NCBI GenBank assembly: GCA_001600415.1
Contig: BCJX01000002.1
Coordinates: 2,259,181 to 2,323,180, forward strand
Reading direction: 5' to 3'
DNA: 64,000 bases
Source of the DNA: Pascua guehoae
Lineage: Eukaryota; Basidiomycota; Tremellomycetes; Trichosporonales; Trichosporonaceae
A program made the translations under genes and the position numbers. Below the pieces are notes generated by a model. That model was given only the letters and a program-made list of their open reading frames with translations, was not told the DNA's origin and did not search any database. Below are positions 1-20,080 of the stretch, piece after piece (within the stretch, counting starts at the first letter, position 1; every line of letters begins with the position of its first letter).

Positions 1-192
1 CAGAAGTCATCGCCACCCGGCCATCTCTTCACAACCAGCAACCACAAAGAGGAAGGCTGCCATGTTCCCTCTTGTCATGCACATGCACCATGTCCTACGT
101 CGGCCACAGGTTGCACAGCCCTGCACTACACTAGGGGACCCCGATCTCCAATCTCCAATCCACAAACGGCATACCACAACCTCCCTCTTGCA

Positions 193-4308
<4,116 letters not shown>

Positions 4309-5649
4309 TCACCTCGTCACGAGGGTCCCGAGGCCGCCAGCTCAAGCTGGCAACTGGGCTACGCATGTACAGGCGTGGCGGGCGTTGCAACCCCGTGCTC
4401 GCACATGCACAGCGCAGTGCGTGCTGCAACCAGCTGGCCGGCAGCCCGGCTCGGTGGTCGCGCGCGCATCCGCATCCCTCGGCATTTGACCCTCCACCCA
4501 AACTCCCCGACCTCTCCACCTGTTCTTGTGCCTCACACCTGTTTCTGCCATCATTCTGCTAGCGCCTGCGCCCAATTCCCTCCTTTCCCAGCCCCGCCGC
4601 GCGGTTACCCCGCGCGGGCAAGTGACATAGCGAGCGGCGGCTGCACGGGGTGTCGTGCGCCGCCTGTTTGTACCGTGAATCAGATGAAGCGATATCATGC
4701 TAGCTGCGAGCTGCGGTGTGGTTTGGCTGCGGGTTTTGGCTGGAGTGTGGTTTAGCTGCGGGCGTGGCTTTGCTGGGGATGTGGTTGGAGGCAATGGTGG
4801 TGGGGTGGGGGCTGACTGTGACTGGGACTGTGGTTGTAGGTATCACCCGTTAACGATGGAACTAAGTAGCCAGTGGTCAGTATGGACGCCAGCATCCGCG
4901 ACCAGTCACGTTGCCAGTGTCGACACCCGTGGCCAGTGACATGTAGGATGCTGAGAGAGAGAGAGGGAGAGAGCAACTGCATGGTGTAAACACAGAAACC
5001 CGAGCACAAGGGAGACGTTGGAGCCAACGCCAACTGGCCAAGTGGCAAATGTGACCACGACCGGTATGCACGTCTGACCCTGCCGGCAGTCGTGCTGCGA
5101 CTCGGCCATTGAGGCAGTCCATGGCCACAGAGGCCTCCGTAGCTCTGTAGCCATGAAGCCAGGCCGTTGCCGACCGCCCCGCCCCGTCAAGTATGCATCC
5201 AGGCGTACAGACACCAATGCCGTCCCGACAAGACGTACCGCAGACGAGCTTACCACGCTGCATCCGCGAGTCGATCGGCCACAGTACGTGACCAGGCACC
5301 ACGAGGTCGGTCGTCATGAAGCCCAGCTGGGGCGATAGACACGACACCATGAGCTGCCGCCGGAGAGTTGTACATGGCCCGCGTAGACTATCCCCGACTT
5401 GTCCAGGTGTGACACTCGAGTATCCCGCTCGATCGAGGTGTGGTGCATCCCCCCGTCCGCGGTGACGGTGACGGTATCCCTCCGTTGGGCGTATCCCCCA
5501 TCGGGCCGCTCCATCCCTGTATGTACATGTACATGCCAGTCACTCGTCTCATTCGTGGCCACCCCAAGTCATCCCAGTCTCCAGCTCTGGTCGTCGCCGA
5601 CCAGCTCTGCATCTCATCTTCAATCGTCTCCACACAGTCGTCTCGACGC

Positions 5650-5742
5650 ATTCATCTCCACGCACTCATCCCCACTCATTTCCACGCATCCCCACTCATC
5701 CCCACTCACCTCCACTCACCTCCACTCATCTCCACTCTCCAC
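5650..5742. repeat. Imperfect CCACTCATC-type tandem repeat
   Basis: Roughly a dozen imperfect copies of a 9-mer around TCCACTCA(T/C)C run through this segment. They generate the His/Ser/Pro-rich translations seen on the plus strand, which is why I do not treat the overlapping open frame as a gene. Confidence 0.8.
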
Positions 5743-6011
5743 ATCCAGCACCAAGCTCCAGTCCGCCGCACCCGAGCGTCGGCGTAGCGCCGGCTGGGTC
5801 TGGACATGGCTAGATCCCACCCGCACCCGTTGGCCTCGGCCCCGTCGAGCCAGTCGAGTCAGTCGAGTCAGCCGTCTCGCATCTCGAAGCTTCGGTCGTG
5901 GCTCGAGTCAGAGTAGAGCTAGTCGCGGCGGTCGACTTGTATCCAGATTCGCACCGTCCAGCGTGTCCAGCGGCAACTCGGGCCACGGGTGGAGCGCCCG
6001 CTTGGAGTTTG

Positions 6012-6101
6012 GCACTTTGTCCACTTTGTTCACTTTGTCCACTTTATTCACTTTGTCCTCGCTGTCCTGTTCGACGTCCTGTTCGACGTCCTGTTCGACG
6101 T
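6012..6101. repeat. Two adjacent tandem repeats (9-mer, then 12-mer)
   Basis: Five copies of a CACTTTGTC-like 9-mer (6012-6058) are followed by three near-perfect copies of a 12-mer CCTGTTCGACGT (6066-6101). A further CATCAGTG-type repeat sits at about 6268-6312. Confidence 0.85.
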
Positions 6102-6599
6102 CAGGTACTTTGCTCGCAGGTTCCACCCGCTGCTGTCTGTCGCCCTGTCAGAGGTACATGGTCCACAGTGATCGCCACCCGCTGGCGCAGGCGGACGCCT
6201 GCCAAGTAGGTGGATGCTGGCAGGTTCCATCGGACCCGCTATCGACCGAGTCAGAGTCGGTCGGGGGCATCAGTGCATCAGTGCATCAGTGCGTCAGCAT
6301 CAGTGGCATCAGTCGTGCAAGGCCGGCCATGTATCGACCTAAAGTGTATGGGGACAAGGTGCTCGACGGTTCCACGAGGTCGGCAGTGGTCGTACCCCAA
6401 GCCCAAGTCGAGGGCTCGGGACGATGGTCAGTCCAGAGTACTGTAGGTCTAGGCCACCTTGTATGTCTTGATGCACAAAAATGCTTCGTCTCCAACTCCG
6501 ATCAGCACGGAGTAGGACGGTGACAACCCCCGCAAGCTCCGGCCGGCGAGCTGCGGCGCGCGTGCGGGGGAGTCGGCGCTACCCCGCAGTGTGCACGCG

Positions 6600-6690
6600 G
6601 TGCGCGCGGTGCACACGCCCACGCACACGCACACGCCGACACGGACTGTGCGCGTGCGCGTGCGCGTGTGTGCGTGTGCGCGAGTGCGAA
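6600..6690. repeat. Alternating CA/GC tract with inverted arms
   Basis: A (CACG/CACA) arm at about 6610-6640 is followed by a (GTGCGC/GTGT) arm at about 6650-6685. The two halves are largely complementary and consist of alternating purines and pyrimidines, so the DNA could form a hairpin or Z-DNA. No gene overlaps it convincingly. Confidence 0.7.
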
Positions 6691-7444
6691 AAAAGACAAT
6701 TCAGAAGCAGAAAAGAAAATCTTCCTGGCTTGTTGCCTTGCCACCTTGCCACCCGGACCCGTTCGAGGTCAATGGGACAGGACGCGGACGAGGCCCTCTG
6801 CGGCCGGCCCTGCGGAATTCCGAGGATCCAAGTCATGCCCCCATAGCTACATGTGCAGCCTGGTTCTGGACGTGGTTGATCGGCATCTCATGGTGAGGTG
6901 GCGGATCCGGGCGGGCGCCGGAAGATTTGACGCGGTGGCGGCGTGCTTGGCGGTCACGGATGCTGACGCGTCTGGAGCGAGTCTGGTGTGCAGCACATGG
7001 TGGTGGCCGTGGTGGGTGGGAGTTGGTTTTCAGGGAGACGTCGTGCCGGGTGGCGCATGGCGCAGGTGGGTCGCTGCCAAGTCGCCGGTGGGTTCAAAAG
7101 TCACCGTTCCGTTGGCGTGCGGGAGGGCAGCTTGTGGGACACTTGGGGGACACGTCGTGTTCCACGTGGTGCTGCGTCACGCCACATCGCTGACTCGCAC
7201 CGCCATCTTTGCCTGCCAGGCGTGCTCCAGCGCTGCACACGTCGCTGCCGCCGTCGCCGCTGTCGCCGTCAGTGCCTCCCCCCGCCCCAATGCATGCGCC
7301 TGACGGCGCATGCACGCGCATGCACGCGCATAGCAGAACAAGCTGCATCGGTATGTATCAAGTGTGGTATAGTTTTATTTGTGGGTGGTGGGCTGGGTTG
7401 GTGTGTCATACATGCACGTCTCGTAATGCTACATGCGGCTGGGT

Positions 7445-8466
7445 TTACTTTGTCTTCTTCCCCTTCTTGGACTTGCTGGGCGTGGTGGTGGTCGGGTGAT
7501 GCGACGAGTTGGGGGTGCTGGCGCCCGAGTCGGGCTTGGCAGGCGAGGGGACGGGGGAAACGGGAATGGACGCGGCGGGCGACGCCGAGCGGACAGCGGG
7601 CCCAGACGCCGACAGGTGGGCCTGCTGGAGCGGGAGGCCGAGGAGCTTTGCGCGGAGAGAGAGCTTCTTCTCTGGGAAATGTTAGTTTGCGTCTTGCGTA
7701 AAGGTGGAGGGAGGATTTGCACAGGACGCGGATGGGAGAAGCACTCGTGCTCCCCGTGTCTTGACGCTTTGTCGCTGCTGCGCGTCTCGGCTCCGAACAG
7801 TGGCGGGCGTGTTTCGCCTGCCCGGCACTTGACGCCAAGCTGTTTCCCACGCCGCTCCCTCGCCGCTCGCTGCGCCCGCCCACGCGGGCTTGCTTACTCA
7901 CCCTCCTGAGCCTTGATCCTGCTAATGTTCATGACCGTGTCGCGCGTGCGCTCGGCATGTGCCATCTCCGAAGCAGTCGCAAAGATCATGGCGCCCCATC
8001 CGTTGCGGAACGTGTTTGCCTCGGCCACAACGTCGACAATCTCAGCCTCGAGCTCCTTTTCCGCAGCGGCAAAGCGGGCCATCGTGTCGTCGCCGACCAG
8101 ACCGCGCTGATGGAGGTTGCCGAGCGCCGCCTTGTCCTCTTTAATCCGCCAAATACGCTTCACGTCGGCCGTCGCGCGCACAAGCAGCGCGCTCTTGAGC
8201 ATGCTGTCGGGAACGGGCGGGTCGGCGCTCAGCAGCGTCTGGTAAATGTCCCGCGCGGGGTGGGCCGGGAACCATGGCTCAAACGACGTCTTCTCGGCTG
8301 GGGAAAAGAGTCAGTATGGGTTGCAGGTGGAGGCAGGTAGATGTGGCTGATGCTGCTGTTCGCTAGACTCACCGGCCCGACGGCGTCGATAGATGCGCGA
8401 GAAGACGGCGAGTGAGGTGACGAGCACCGTAATGTACGCGATCGGGACTGCGAGGGACGTCGCCAT
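7445..8466 (-). CDS. SEC66: Sec66/Sec71, ER translocation complex subunit
   Basis: Subunit of the Sec62/Sec63 complex that drives post-translational protein import into the ER. Three exons on the minus strand: 8466-8373, 8297-7902, 7671-7445; 238 residues, close to the roughly 206 of budding yeast Sec66. The N-terminus carries one transmembrane segment (MATSLAVPIAYITVLVTSLA) followed by a basic stop-transfer RIYRRRR, as in the family. The middle is the conserved soluble region with the helix AAEKELEAEIVDVVAEAN and the motif RNGWGAMIF. The C-terminus is a Ser/Pro/Ala-rich tail ending in Lys-rich KSKKGKKTK, which is likely disordered. It is divergent with MRS6. Confidence 0.9.
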
Positions 8467-9369
8467 GGTGGAAAGTGTGTGTGTGGGGGGGTAAGAAGCG
8501 GTAATGGAGGGTGGTTGTGTAATTAATATAGCGAGGGTGGTCGGTTGGGTCGGTGGTGGTGGTGGTGGGTGGGTGGGTATGGGTTGGTTGGTACCAGGTT
8601 TGGCCGAGTCGACTCGAGGAAGGCGAGTTGCGAGGCAAGGGGGTGGGTGGTGATGCACGCAGTCGCAATCAGATTCAATCAACCTCAGAGCATACCAGGC
8701 CAGGCCAGGCAACTGCACCCCCCGCCCCCGCCCCCGCCTGGCATGCCCAGCCAAAAAGCATACTGTACACCGGGCCGCCCGTGGGATCGACTCAAAACGA
8801 CTCGGATTTAAAATGGGGGTAACATTTAATATTTCAATGCATGCTGCACTCCCCTGCCCCCCTTGTTCCTCTTCGGCCAAATTCCCCCTCTGACACGCGG
8901 GGCCGAACAGCACACAGGTACACAGGGCGCAAAGGATCGTCACGCCCACACACACAACACAGACACGCGACACATAGCACTCCACCCGGGTGTACCGGGT
9001 GTACAGTATTTGCTTCCGACGCAGCAGTTTTGTCCAAAACCTAATGACTCGAATCTGCCCCCACTCACACTCTTTCCTAATCCCCCCCTTGTCCCCCCTC
9101 CTCTTGTTGGCCCCATTTCGGCTCATCGGCCGGCCGCGATCCGTGTCCGACTCGGCCTGTGGCCCCACTCTCCCACTCTCACTCTGAACCACGCCACCAC
9201 AGCCAGCTGCAAGCAAGCGCCCACCTGGGCTGGACTGCTATCTGATCTGGTGAATCAATCAATCTTCCACGCCACGCTCTCGTCATCTCCCACCCTCTTG
9301 TCCAATTTCGGCCCTCGCCGACTCGCTCCTCACTTTGCCGCCTCCACCACACCCCCCACCCCCAGCACA
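8467..9369. promoter_or_regulatory. Shared upstream region of SEC66 and MRS6
   Basis: A 903 bp divergent intergenic region. It contains a (GGT)n run at about 8550-8575 and a CA-rich stretch at about 8945-8985, with pyrimidine-rich sequence before the MRS6 ATG. I see no convincing TATA box and no additional gene. Confidence 0.6.
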
Positions 9370-11967
9370 ATGCAGCAGCTCGACTCGGACACGTACGACG
9401 TTGTCGTCCTCGGCACAGGGCTCGCAGAGAGCATTGCCGCGGCGTGAGTAGCATTACAATGTCTGATAACGTACGCTCGCCGCGGCCCAGTCGTGGTGGA
9501 CGAGGAGGAGGAGATATCCGGTCGAGTTGGCGAGTGGGTGAGATGCGATGTGGGCTGCGAGGGCGCACGCCATTCGCGGCCGAGCCGAGTCGAATGTCGA
9601 TTGCGAGCTTAGATAGGCGATAAATCGTCGAGCACGCAAGATGCCGCCCGCTCCGCGCTCGTACTGGACCAGACTGGGCAATGTGGCGATCCGGTCTTTG
9701 CCGCTGCCACTGCCATTGTCATCTTCCCACCTTGTCTTGAGTCGTGCTTGCATGCTACCACATGCATCGAGCACACCGCTGTGGATCCGCCCAACGTTCT
9801 CAGAGTGTGGCTCGTTGTTGCCCTCCCTCTCCTGTTCCCGTGCTCCCGCCCGCCCCCTCCTCCTACCCGTCCCCCTCCCCCCGTCCTCCTGCCTGACCCA
9901 CCATGACCAAGCACCGCCCAACCCCACACTAACCCCCAGCGCCCTCGCCAAGTCGGGCCGGACCGTCCTCCACCTCGACCCGAACGCATGGTACGGCGGC
10001 GAGCAAGCGAGCCTGACGCTCGACGAGCTCGTGTCGTGGGCAGCGCGCGCTGGATCCAAACCCTCTCCAACACCAGCAGCGCCCACAGCGACGAGCTCGG
10101 CCCCGGCCCCGGCGCCCGGGACGCACACGCAAGCCCAGGCGCACACGTCAGCGTCGTCGTCGGACCCGACCACTTCTAACCCTACCACCCCCGCACACTC
10201 ACGCTACTCTCACGCACGCACGACGCCCCTCTCCCCGGCCCTCGCCGCCGACCAGCGGCGGTACGCCCTCTCGCTCTTCCCCGCGCTCATGCCCGCGCGC
10301 GGCGAGCTCGTGCAGACCCTCATCTCGAGCGATGTGAGCAAGTATGTCGCGTTCAGGTTGCTCGACGGCGTGCATATTTGGGAGGAGGAAGGTGATGCGA
10401 ATGCCGTGACAGCGGCAGAGGCAGTGACCCCACCGGGACCTGGGGCAGCGACAACAGCGACGGTGGGTCAAGCAACACAGCAGGCAGGAGCCCACAGTGG
10501 CGAGCCTGGAAATACAGACTCGCCCTCGACCACACCCCAGACGCCACCAGCGTCTTCCACGACCGTACCGGCCGGAACCACGCGGCGCGTGCCCGGGTCC
10601 AAGGAGAGCGTGTTCAAGGACAAGAGCATCAGCCTCCCCGACAAGCGCAAGCTCATGAAGGCGCTCATGTTCGCCGGCGGCGAGTTTGAGGACAATGAGC
10701 TGTTTGCGGGTGAGTGTGGCACATGGGCTCGGTCGGGTGTGGCTGGGGTTGTGAGGTAGCAGCTGTGTTACAGCTGGTGTTGGTGAACGCCTGGCACTGT
10801 TGGCATGGTCTGCTCACATGGTCTGCTCGCATGGTCTGCTGCACGGTCTACTGGTACTATTCTACTGGCATGATGTTCATCACGCTGCTGGTATTACTCT
10901 ACTTGTATGGCGCTGCTGGCACGATTCTGTTCGCACGACCTGCTCGCCTCTGGCGCACAGAGCAGGCCCAAGCAACTGAGCAGCTGCTTGACAAGCATCT
11001 AGTTGGCCGACACCACCGCACCCGCTCGCGCTAACTCGCAGGCCACGCCGACGACCCCCTCCTGCCGTTCCTCAAAACCACCCTCTCCCTGCCGCCGCGC
11101 CTCGCGTCGGCGGTAGCCTACGCCGTCGCGCACTCTGACGCGCACGAGCCCGCGGGCCCTGCGCTCGCGCGTGCCCGCCGCTACCTCCGCAGCATGGGGC
11201 GGTACGGCCCCTCTGCCTTCTTGGTGGGGCAGTATGGCGGCGCGGGCGAGGTGGCGCAGGGCTTCTGCCGCGCGTGCGCCGTGTTTGGAGGCGTGTACGT
11301 CCTGGGTCCCGAGGGTGCAGTGTCGGACATCCGCGAGGAGGAGGGGCAAGGGGGCGTAAGCCTCAGTGTGCCCGCGCACCCGACGCGCGTGCATGCAAAG
11401 CACTTGATTGCGTCCCCGGCCTTGCTCGAACGGGCGCGTAAGCCAGGCAAGACGACGACGACGGCACGCGCAGTGGCGATCCTCACCAGCCGCCCGCCCG
11501 TGCTCGCCGCCGAGGGCGAGGACGACGACACGGCCGTCGTCGTCTTCCCCCCCGAGTCCGAGTCGTCGCGCGCCGTCCGCGCCCTCATCATGGGTGAGGG
11601 CACGGGCTCGTGCCCTGCGGCCCAGTGGGTCGCGTATCTGTGGACCGAGGTGACAGACCCGGATGCGGATGCGGACGCGCTCCTCGCGCCCTACCTCGCG
11701 CGCCTCGGTGCCGACGTTGCGTTCAAGGCGACATACCTCGAGCACCGCGAGGTGGTGTCCGCGCCATCGGCGGACAAGCACGCCGCAGCATCGCCCTCGT
11801 CGTCGCCGATCGTCCGCCTCGCGCCGTACGCGGGCCCGCACACGCTCACGGAGGGCCTGGACTGGGAGGCCGAGCAGGCCGAACAGGCGTTCCGCGCCGT
11901 CGTCGGTGACGACACGGTCTTTTTCGAAAAGGAGGAAGAGGACGCGGGTGAGGAGGAGGAGGAGTGA
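9370..11967 (+). CDS. MRS6: Rab escort protein (Rab geranylgeranyltransferase component A)
   Basis: Presents newly made Rab GTPases to geranylgeranyltransferase II and delivers the prenylated Rabs to membranes. Exons 9370-9443, 9940-10709, 11042-11967; 589 residues (yeast Mrs6 about 603). The N-terminus is the GDI/REP dinucleotide-like fold (YDVVVLGTGLAESIAAA, then GRTVLHLDPNAWYGGE). Later blocks include KSISLPDKRKLMKALMFAGG and the conserved RYLRSMGRYG...FLVGQYG...EVAQGFCR region. The length and the insert between the first two conserved blocks (about residues 50-110, Pro/Thr/Ala-rich) fit REP better than GDI. The tail is Glu-rich. Introns of 496 and 332 bp are long for this window; the first splits right after the nucleotide-fold motif. 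GDI is the alternative, less likely because of length and insert. Confidence 0.85.
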
Positions 11968-15494
<3,527 letters not shown>

Positions 15495-18400
15495 CTATGC
15501 CCGATGCCTCTGAACCACCTCGACCGTCTGCGCAGGCCCCACGCTAGCCCAGCTCGCGCGCGGCGACCACTGCCGCATGCCCCTTTGCTCTCCCTTCCTG
15601 TCCGTTGCTCCTCCCTTGGCTGCTCCCTCTGCTCCATCCCCTTCCTCCACACCCTCGACCTCCGGGTTCCCGTCGCCCGTCTCGCGCACGACCTCCCACC
15701 CGCCGAGCGACACGACGCCCGGCTGCGTGACCCACAGCGCGGAGCGGATCTGAGTCCGCGCGCCGGGGAGCAGGGTGCCGCGGTGGCTCAGCGCGCCCGT
15801 CCACAGTGCGCCAGGTTGCGGGGCCGGGAGGCGCAGGATCCACCGCGCCGCGAGCGACGGCGAGCGGTTCTCGAGCTCGAGCGTGACGGGCAGCGTGAGC
15901 GCGCTGTTGTTAGTAAATGTAGACCACACGGGATTCGTCACTGTCCACACCCAAACTCCCACTCACCCCTCTGCAAAGTCGTGCGCGACCAGTCCGCCTT
16001 TTGCGTCCACACTGGCGCGGACCGCAATCGGGTCCTCCTCGGCGGCATAGACGCCCTCGAGGACGGATCCAAGGAGCGCGCGCCGCAGACGCCCAGTCTC
16101 CTCGTACATTGTACGCTTGGCGGGTGCGTCTGCCTCGGCGCGGAGCGATTCGACGAGCGAAAATCGCGGCCCAGGCTGCACGCCGTGCACCGCCACGAGG
16201 CCGTGGCGAGGCGTCGGCGGAGCAGTCGGTGTATCAGAACCCGAGCTGGGGCGCCCCTCTGTGGTCCAATGCAGGACCACGTCGAGGTCGAGCGGGTCAA
16301 ACAGTGGGAGCACGCGAGAGACGAGGTCGGCTGGGAGTGCGGTAAACTGCTCGCCCGCAAAGCGCAGGCGATCGGCGCGGCGCGAGACGAGGTATCCCGG
16401 GGCACGTTCTGGAAGAGTGAGGGAGACGGCTGGTGGGGAGATGGGCTCCAACGCGTCCAGCTCGCCACGTAACACGCAGCCGAGGTTGGCCACGAGCCCT
16501 GTCTGCTCGAGATCCAGTGCGGCCGTCTCGTCGGCCGGACGAGGCTTAATCGGGAGCACGGCGCGCAGTGTCTGGTTGGGCCACACGCGCTGCGTGGTAC
16601 TGCTCTCGCCGCTGCGGCTCGTAGACCAGTACTGCGACACCACGGCCGGCGTGGCAATCTCGAGTGGCGTGTCGGCATGGCTCATGGCCTCGACAACGAC
16701 GAGGTAGCCTCGGCGCGCCTGGACAATCTCCGTGGTGACGCTTAGCACGCGGCGAACGTTGGCAGAGCATGTGAGATGGGTAGCCGCAGCGGCGCCATCC
16801 ACTGCGCTGAACACTGCTAACGCAGCGAGGTCGAGCCGCCCCGCAGACTGCGCTGCAGACGGTGCAGTGAATGTGACTGGCACAGAGACTGTGGCGCCAG
16901 GAGCAATGCGGCCGGCGTGCAGTGTAAGCGGTGTGCGTGACGAGGGTATCACGTTCGGTATCGATGTGGGGGTATCAGAATGCGGGGTATCTGGGAGTCA
17001 GCTTGGGGTCGAGCCCGCGTTGGACCCACCATTTGTAGCAATTACACCATAAATGTTTGAAACAAGCTGGACATTTTCAACCTCGAGCCTGCCGACGTTG
17101 CGCAGCGTGACGCTTGCATCGACGCTCTCGCCCGCATACACCGTGTCGGGCACGCCAGTGAGCTCGACGGCCAGCCTCGGCAGCCCGGCCTCGGCGTGCA
17201 CAACGAGGCTCGTGTCCTTTGCGTACGTGGGTGTGAGGCGCTGCGCCTTTGTGGCATGCAGGCGGCGCCCACGCCGCGCAAGGCTCTCGATGCATGGCAA
17301 AAAGCCGTGGAAGCGGAACGACGCGGCGGCAACGGTAAATGTCCCTGCCACGCGCGGGGTGAGGGTGACGGCGATGCGACGCGTCTCGTGCGGTGCCAAT
17401 GCCGCCTCGACGACTTCAACCTCGACCTCGGCGTTGGCCGGCTCGACCACAATCGTCAGGCTAGCAAGCACCAATGGCGCATTGAGCGGGTTGGTGGCCG
17501 TCAGTTCGACCGTAAACGTCTCTCCGACGGCGGTGACGGTACGACGCGCATCGGGGAGCAGCGACGCGGGGCGTTTGCCCTTTCTGTCCCAAGCAGACAG
17601 TGCACGCTCCTCGAGCATTCCCCAGTCACCCGCCCCGCTCGTCTCGGCGGCAAGCACGATGCGTGTCTTCTTGGCGTCAAACAGCGGCGTCGGGAGCCGG
17701 AGCTTTTCCTGTGCCGCAGCGAGCTGCTCGGGGTTGGCGGCGAGGTTTTCATACGCCAGCGCCATATCCTCAAGCACGCCATCCTGCAACGCCGGGCCCT
17801 CGGACGCTTCGCGCCCCAAGAGCGACAAAAAGTGCTCAACGGCAACGTCGCTCTCGCCCATGTTGTACGCCTGGCGCCCGAGCGAGTACTCGATCCGGTC
17901 TCGCGCCGCGCCCCACGCCGCATTGCGCATGAGGTCGGCGGCGCGCTGCAGGCAGCGCCGTGAAAATGTTTTCTCCTGGTCAGTGGTTACATTCCTTGGG
18001 GTGCCAGCGCACGACTCACTAATCCAGCCTTTTCGTACCGCCGCGCCGCCATGACGAGGTGGAATGCCTGCTTCCTCCTGCCGCGCGTGGTCCGCCCGCC
18101 TCGGACATCGGCAGCAGCTGCCTCTTCGATCAAGACGCCGCAGGGCACTTCATCCGCCTCGCCTGCTGCACGGACAAGTGCGTTCCCGACACCGCGCCAC
18201 TCATTGATCGCCTTCCACGCCTCGTAGAACAGGACAGTGACACGCAGCGCGTCGAGCTGGACAACGCCGACTCCCCCCTTGCCTTGGTACGCAAACACTG
18301 CCTGCTCGAGCCAGCCCGAGATCTCAGTGTGCTGCATGGTCGTGAACCCGATGGGTCGCGATGACGGCGGTGTGTTTGGCAAAAAGTAGCCATGGCCCAG

Positions 18401-20080
18401 CAGCTGTGTCAGGCCAATCATCTCGGTCGCCGCCGCCTGGTGCCGCCACGCTCGGTCCTGCGCATAGTCGCGTCGCAGCGAGTCGTACACGTTGGTCGCG
18501 TACCGGTAGTCGCGGAGCATGAATGCAAAGTCTGCGAGGCGGCGTGCTAACGCCTCGATCGAGTTGACAGGGTAGCTGGTTATCAGCATTGGTGTTGGAA
18601 CAACAAACTCACTATCCCTTGACAGGATTGTAGCCCGCCTGGCTTGCGGGTGCTGGGCTCGTGGGCCTGCTCCCTCCAAAGAGCTTTCGACCGGCGCCAA
18701 ACAGCCGCCCCGTCAATCCACGGCGGTTGGACTGGTACGCCTCGTTCCACTCGCGCACACGTCCTTCCATCCACGGGACGAGACTCTGGACGACCAGTTC
18801 CCGCACGACCGCAATAAGGCGGTTGATGTCCTCGACCGTCAGTTTGGCAGCATACCGCTTCTTGGGGCGTGCTACGACCGTATCGTCGTCGGCGTCAGTC
18901 TCAGTCTCGGCGGCCGCAGCCAACATGGGCGAGAGGCTGAGGTTGGCCATGGTGGACGCGTAGATTTGCGACAGTGTGTCTGGGTCGTCCTCTGCCGGTG
19001 CCTTGACGGGTGGCATGGCCGTGTTGGTCGACAGGTCTGGGGTCGAGATGGGCACATTCTCGTTTCGGCTATTGATAACCAGCAGGGTAGAGTGTGGGCC
19101 ATACGCCTTCTTGACGGCACCCAGAAGCTCATGCGCCGGCTCGAGGTCGGGTCCCATCTTGGACACGTCGTGCACCACCACAAAAAACTTGAGGACCTGC
19201 ACGCCGTCCATCCACGGTGCTGCCTGGGCGCCAGTCCCAACCGCCCGTCCGTAGAGCTGCTGCAAGACGCGCATCGGGTCGGGCGTCGACGTCGAAATGG
19301 CCAGCAAGACACCCACGGGGTGGTTGAACGTCTCGTGCGGCCCGAGTGGTCGCGACGAAAGCAGGAGCGCACGCGTAATTGGGTACTGGTCATTGTCGTC
19401 TGTGGTTAGCGTGTGGCTTGGCCTCCATCGCATCGCTTGTTGCTGCATCGCACACGACCCTGCCTTCTACGACTGCAAGCAACACGCACCAGGCTGGGTT
19501 CGCCCGACACACGAGCTGATTAGATCGACCACTACGTCGGGGTTGGGAGATGCACTCTGGAGGTTGGTGTACACGGACCCAAAGTTGACAAAGCGGAGTG
19601 GAAACGATGGGTGCACGGTTGGCACGAGCGTCGATGAGAGGATGGATACTGGCGTGTTAGCGGTACTGGGACGAGTTCTAGCCGTGACGCTGGGTGAGGA
19701 GAGGTAGTAGACGGGCACTGTGAGGCAGTTGTTCGGCCCACGAACAGAGCCGAGCCACAGTTCAAGCTCGGCCACGAGCACGGGCGCGTCCGAGGCGGGA
19801 GGAGACCCGAGCCGGACGCCGATGCAGTCAACACACCGGTGGCCACTCGTGTCGTCGACGCTCCCTACCATGCGCCACCCAGAACAAGCCCGCTCTTCTA
19901 CCGCCCACTCGCGCGTCACCCGCTGCGCTCACCCCGCTCAGTTCCCCCCTCCCACGGGCGGAGGAGCTCGTCGAGGCCGCGGCACCCGTTTCCCGCACAC
20001 GAGTCGGCAACGTCATCCGAGGTGAGGACGGCGACGCGCGGCGAGAGCGACTGCACGATCGAGAGGGGCGGCGAGGGCAT
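15495..20080 (-). CDS. TRS85: TRAPP complex subunit Trs85/TRAPPC8
   Basis: Specific subunit of TRAPPIII, the Ypt1/Rab1 exchange factor used in autophagy and ER-Golgi traffic. Seven exons: 20080-19933, 19648-19490, 19399-18613, 18575-18020, 17975-17030, 16990-15967, 15903-15495; 1,342 residues, near animal TRAPPC8 and about twice budding yeast Trs85. Seen: N-terminal SPRVAVLTSDDV and LDELLRPWE, the block RRLADFAFMLRDYRYA, the family hallmark around GVLIEEAAAADV...KQAFHLVMAARRYEKAG, TPR-like helices, then beta-rich repeats and a C-terminal WVTQPG domain. Two introns are very short (44 bp at 17976-18019, 39 bp at 16991-17029). Intron 1 (19649-19932) contains open coding-like sequence, but joining at CTAACACGCCAG restores family alignment. 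It shares a divergent promoter with uL5m. Confidence 0.9.

Larger units (their letters stand above)
4309..7444. other. Gene-poor intergenic stretch with simple repeats
   Basis: This 3.1 kb lies between the 3' ends of the deubiquitinase gene and SEC66, so it needs no promoter for either. Open frames exist on both strands, but their translations are low-complexity (Ser/Thr/His/Pro-rich, driven by short tandem repeats) and show no domain or splice structure I recognise. I see no tRNA. Several tandem repeats and one alternating purine-pyrimidine tract are listed separately. A non-coding RNA cannot be excluded by eye. Confidence 0.6.

Noticed and set aside
5399..6523. A 374-codon plus-strand open frame
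   Set aside because: Its composition follows short tandem repeats in the DNA (Ser/His/Thr/Leu blocks); it has no domain, no splice logic and no promoter-like flank.
19467..19919. A separate 150-codon gene inside the TRS85 5' region
   Set aside because: Its second half is TRS85 exon 2; its first half is intron 1. Splicing from 19933 to 19648 gives an unbroken TRS85 match.
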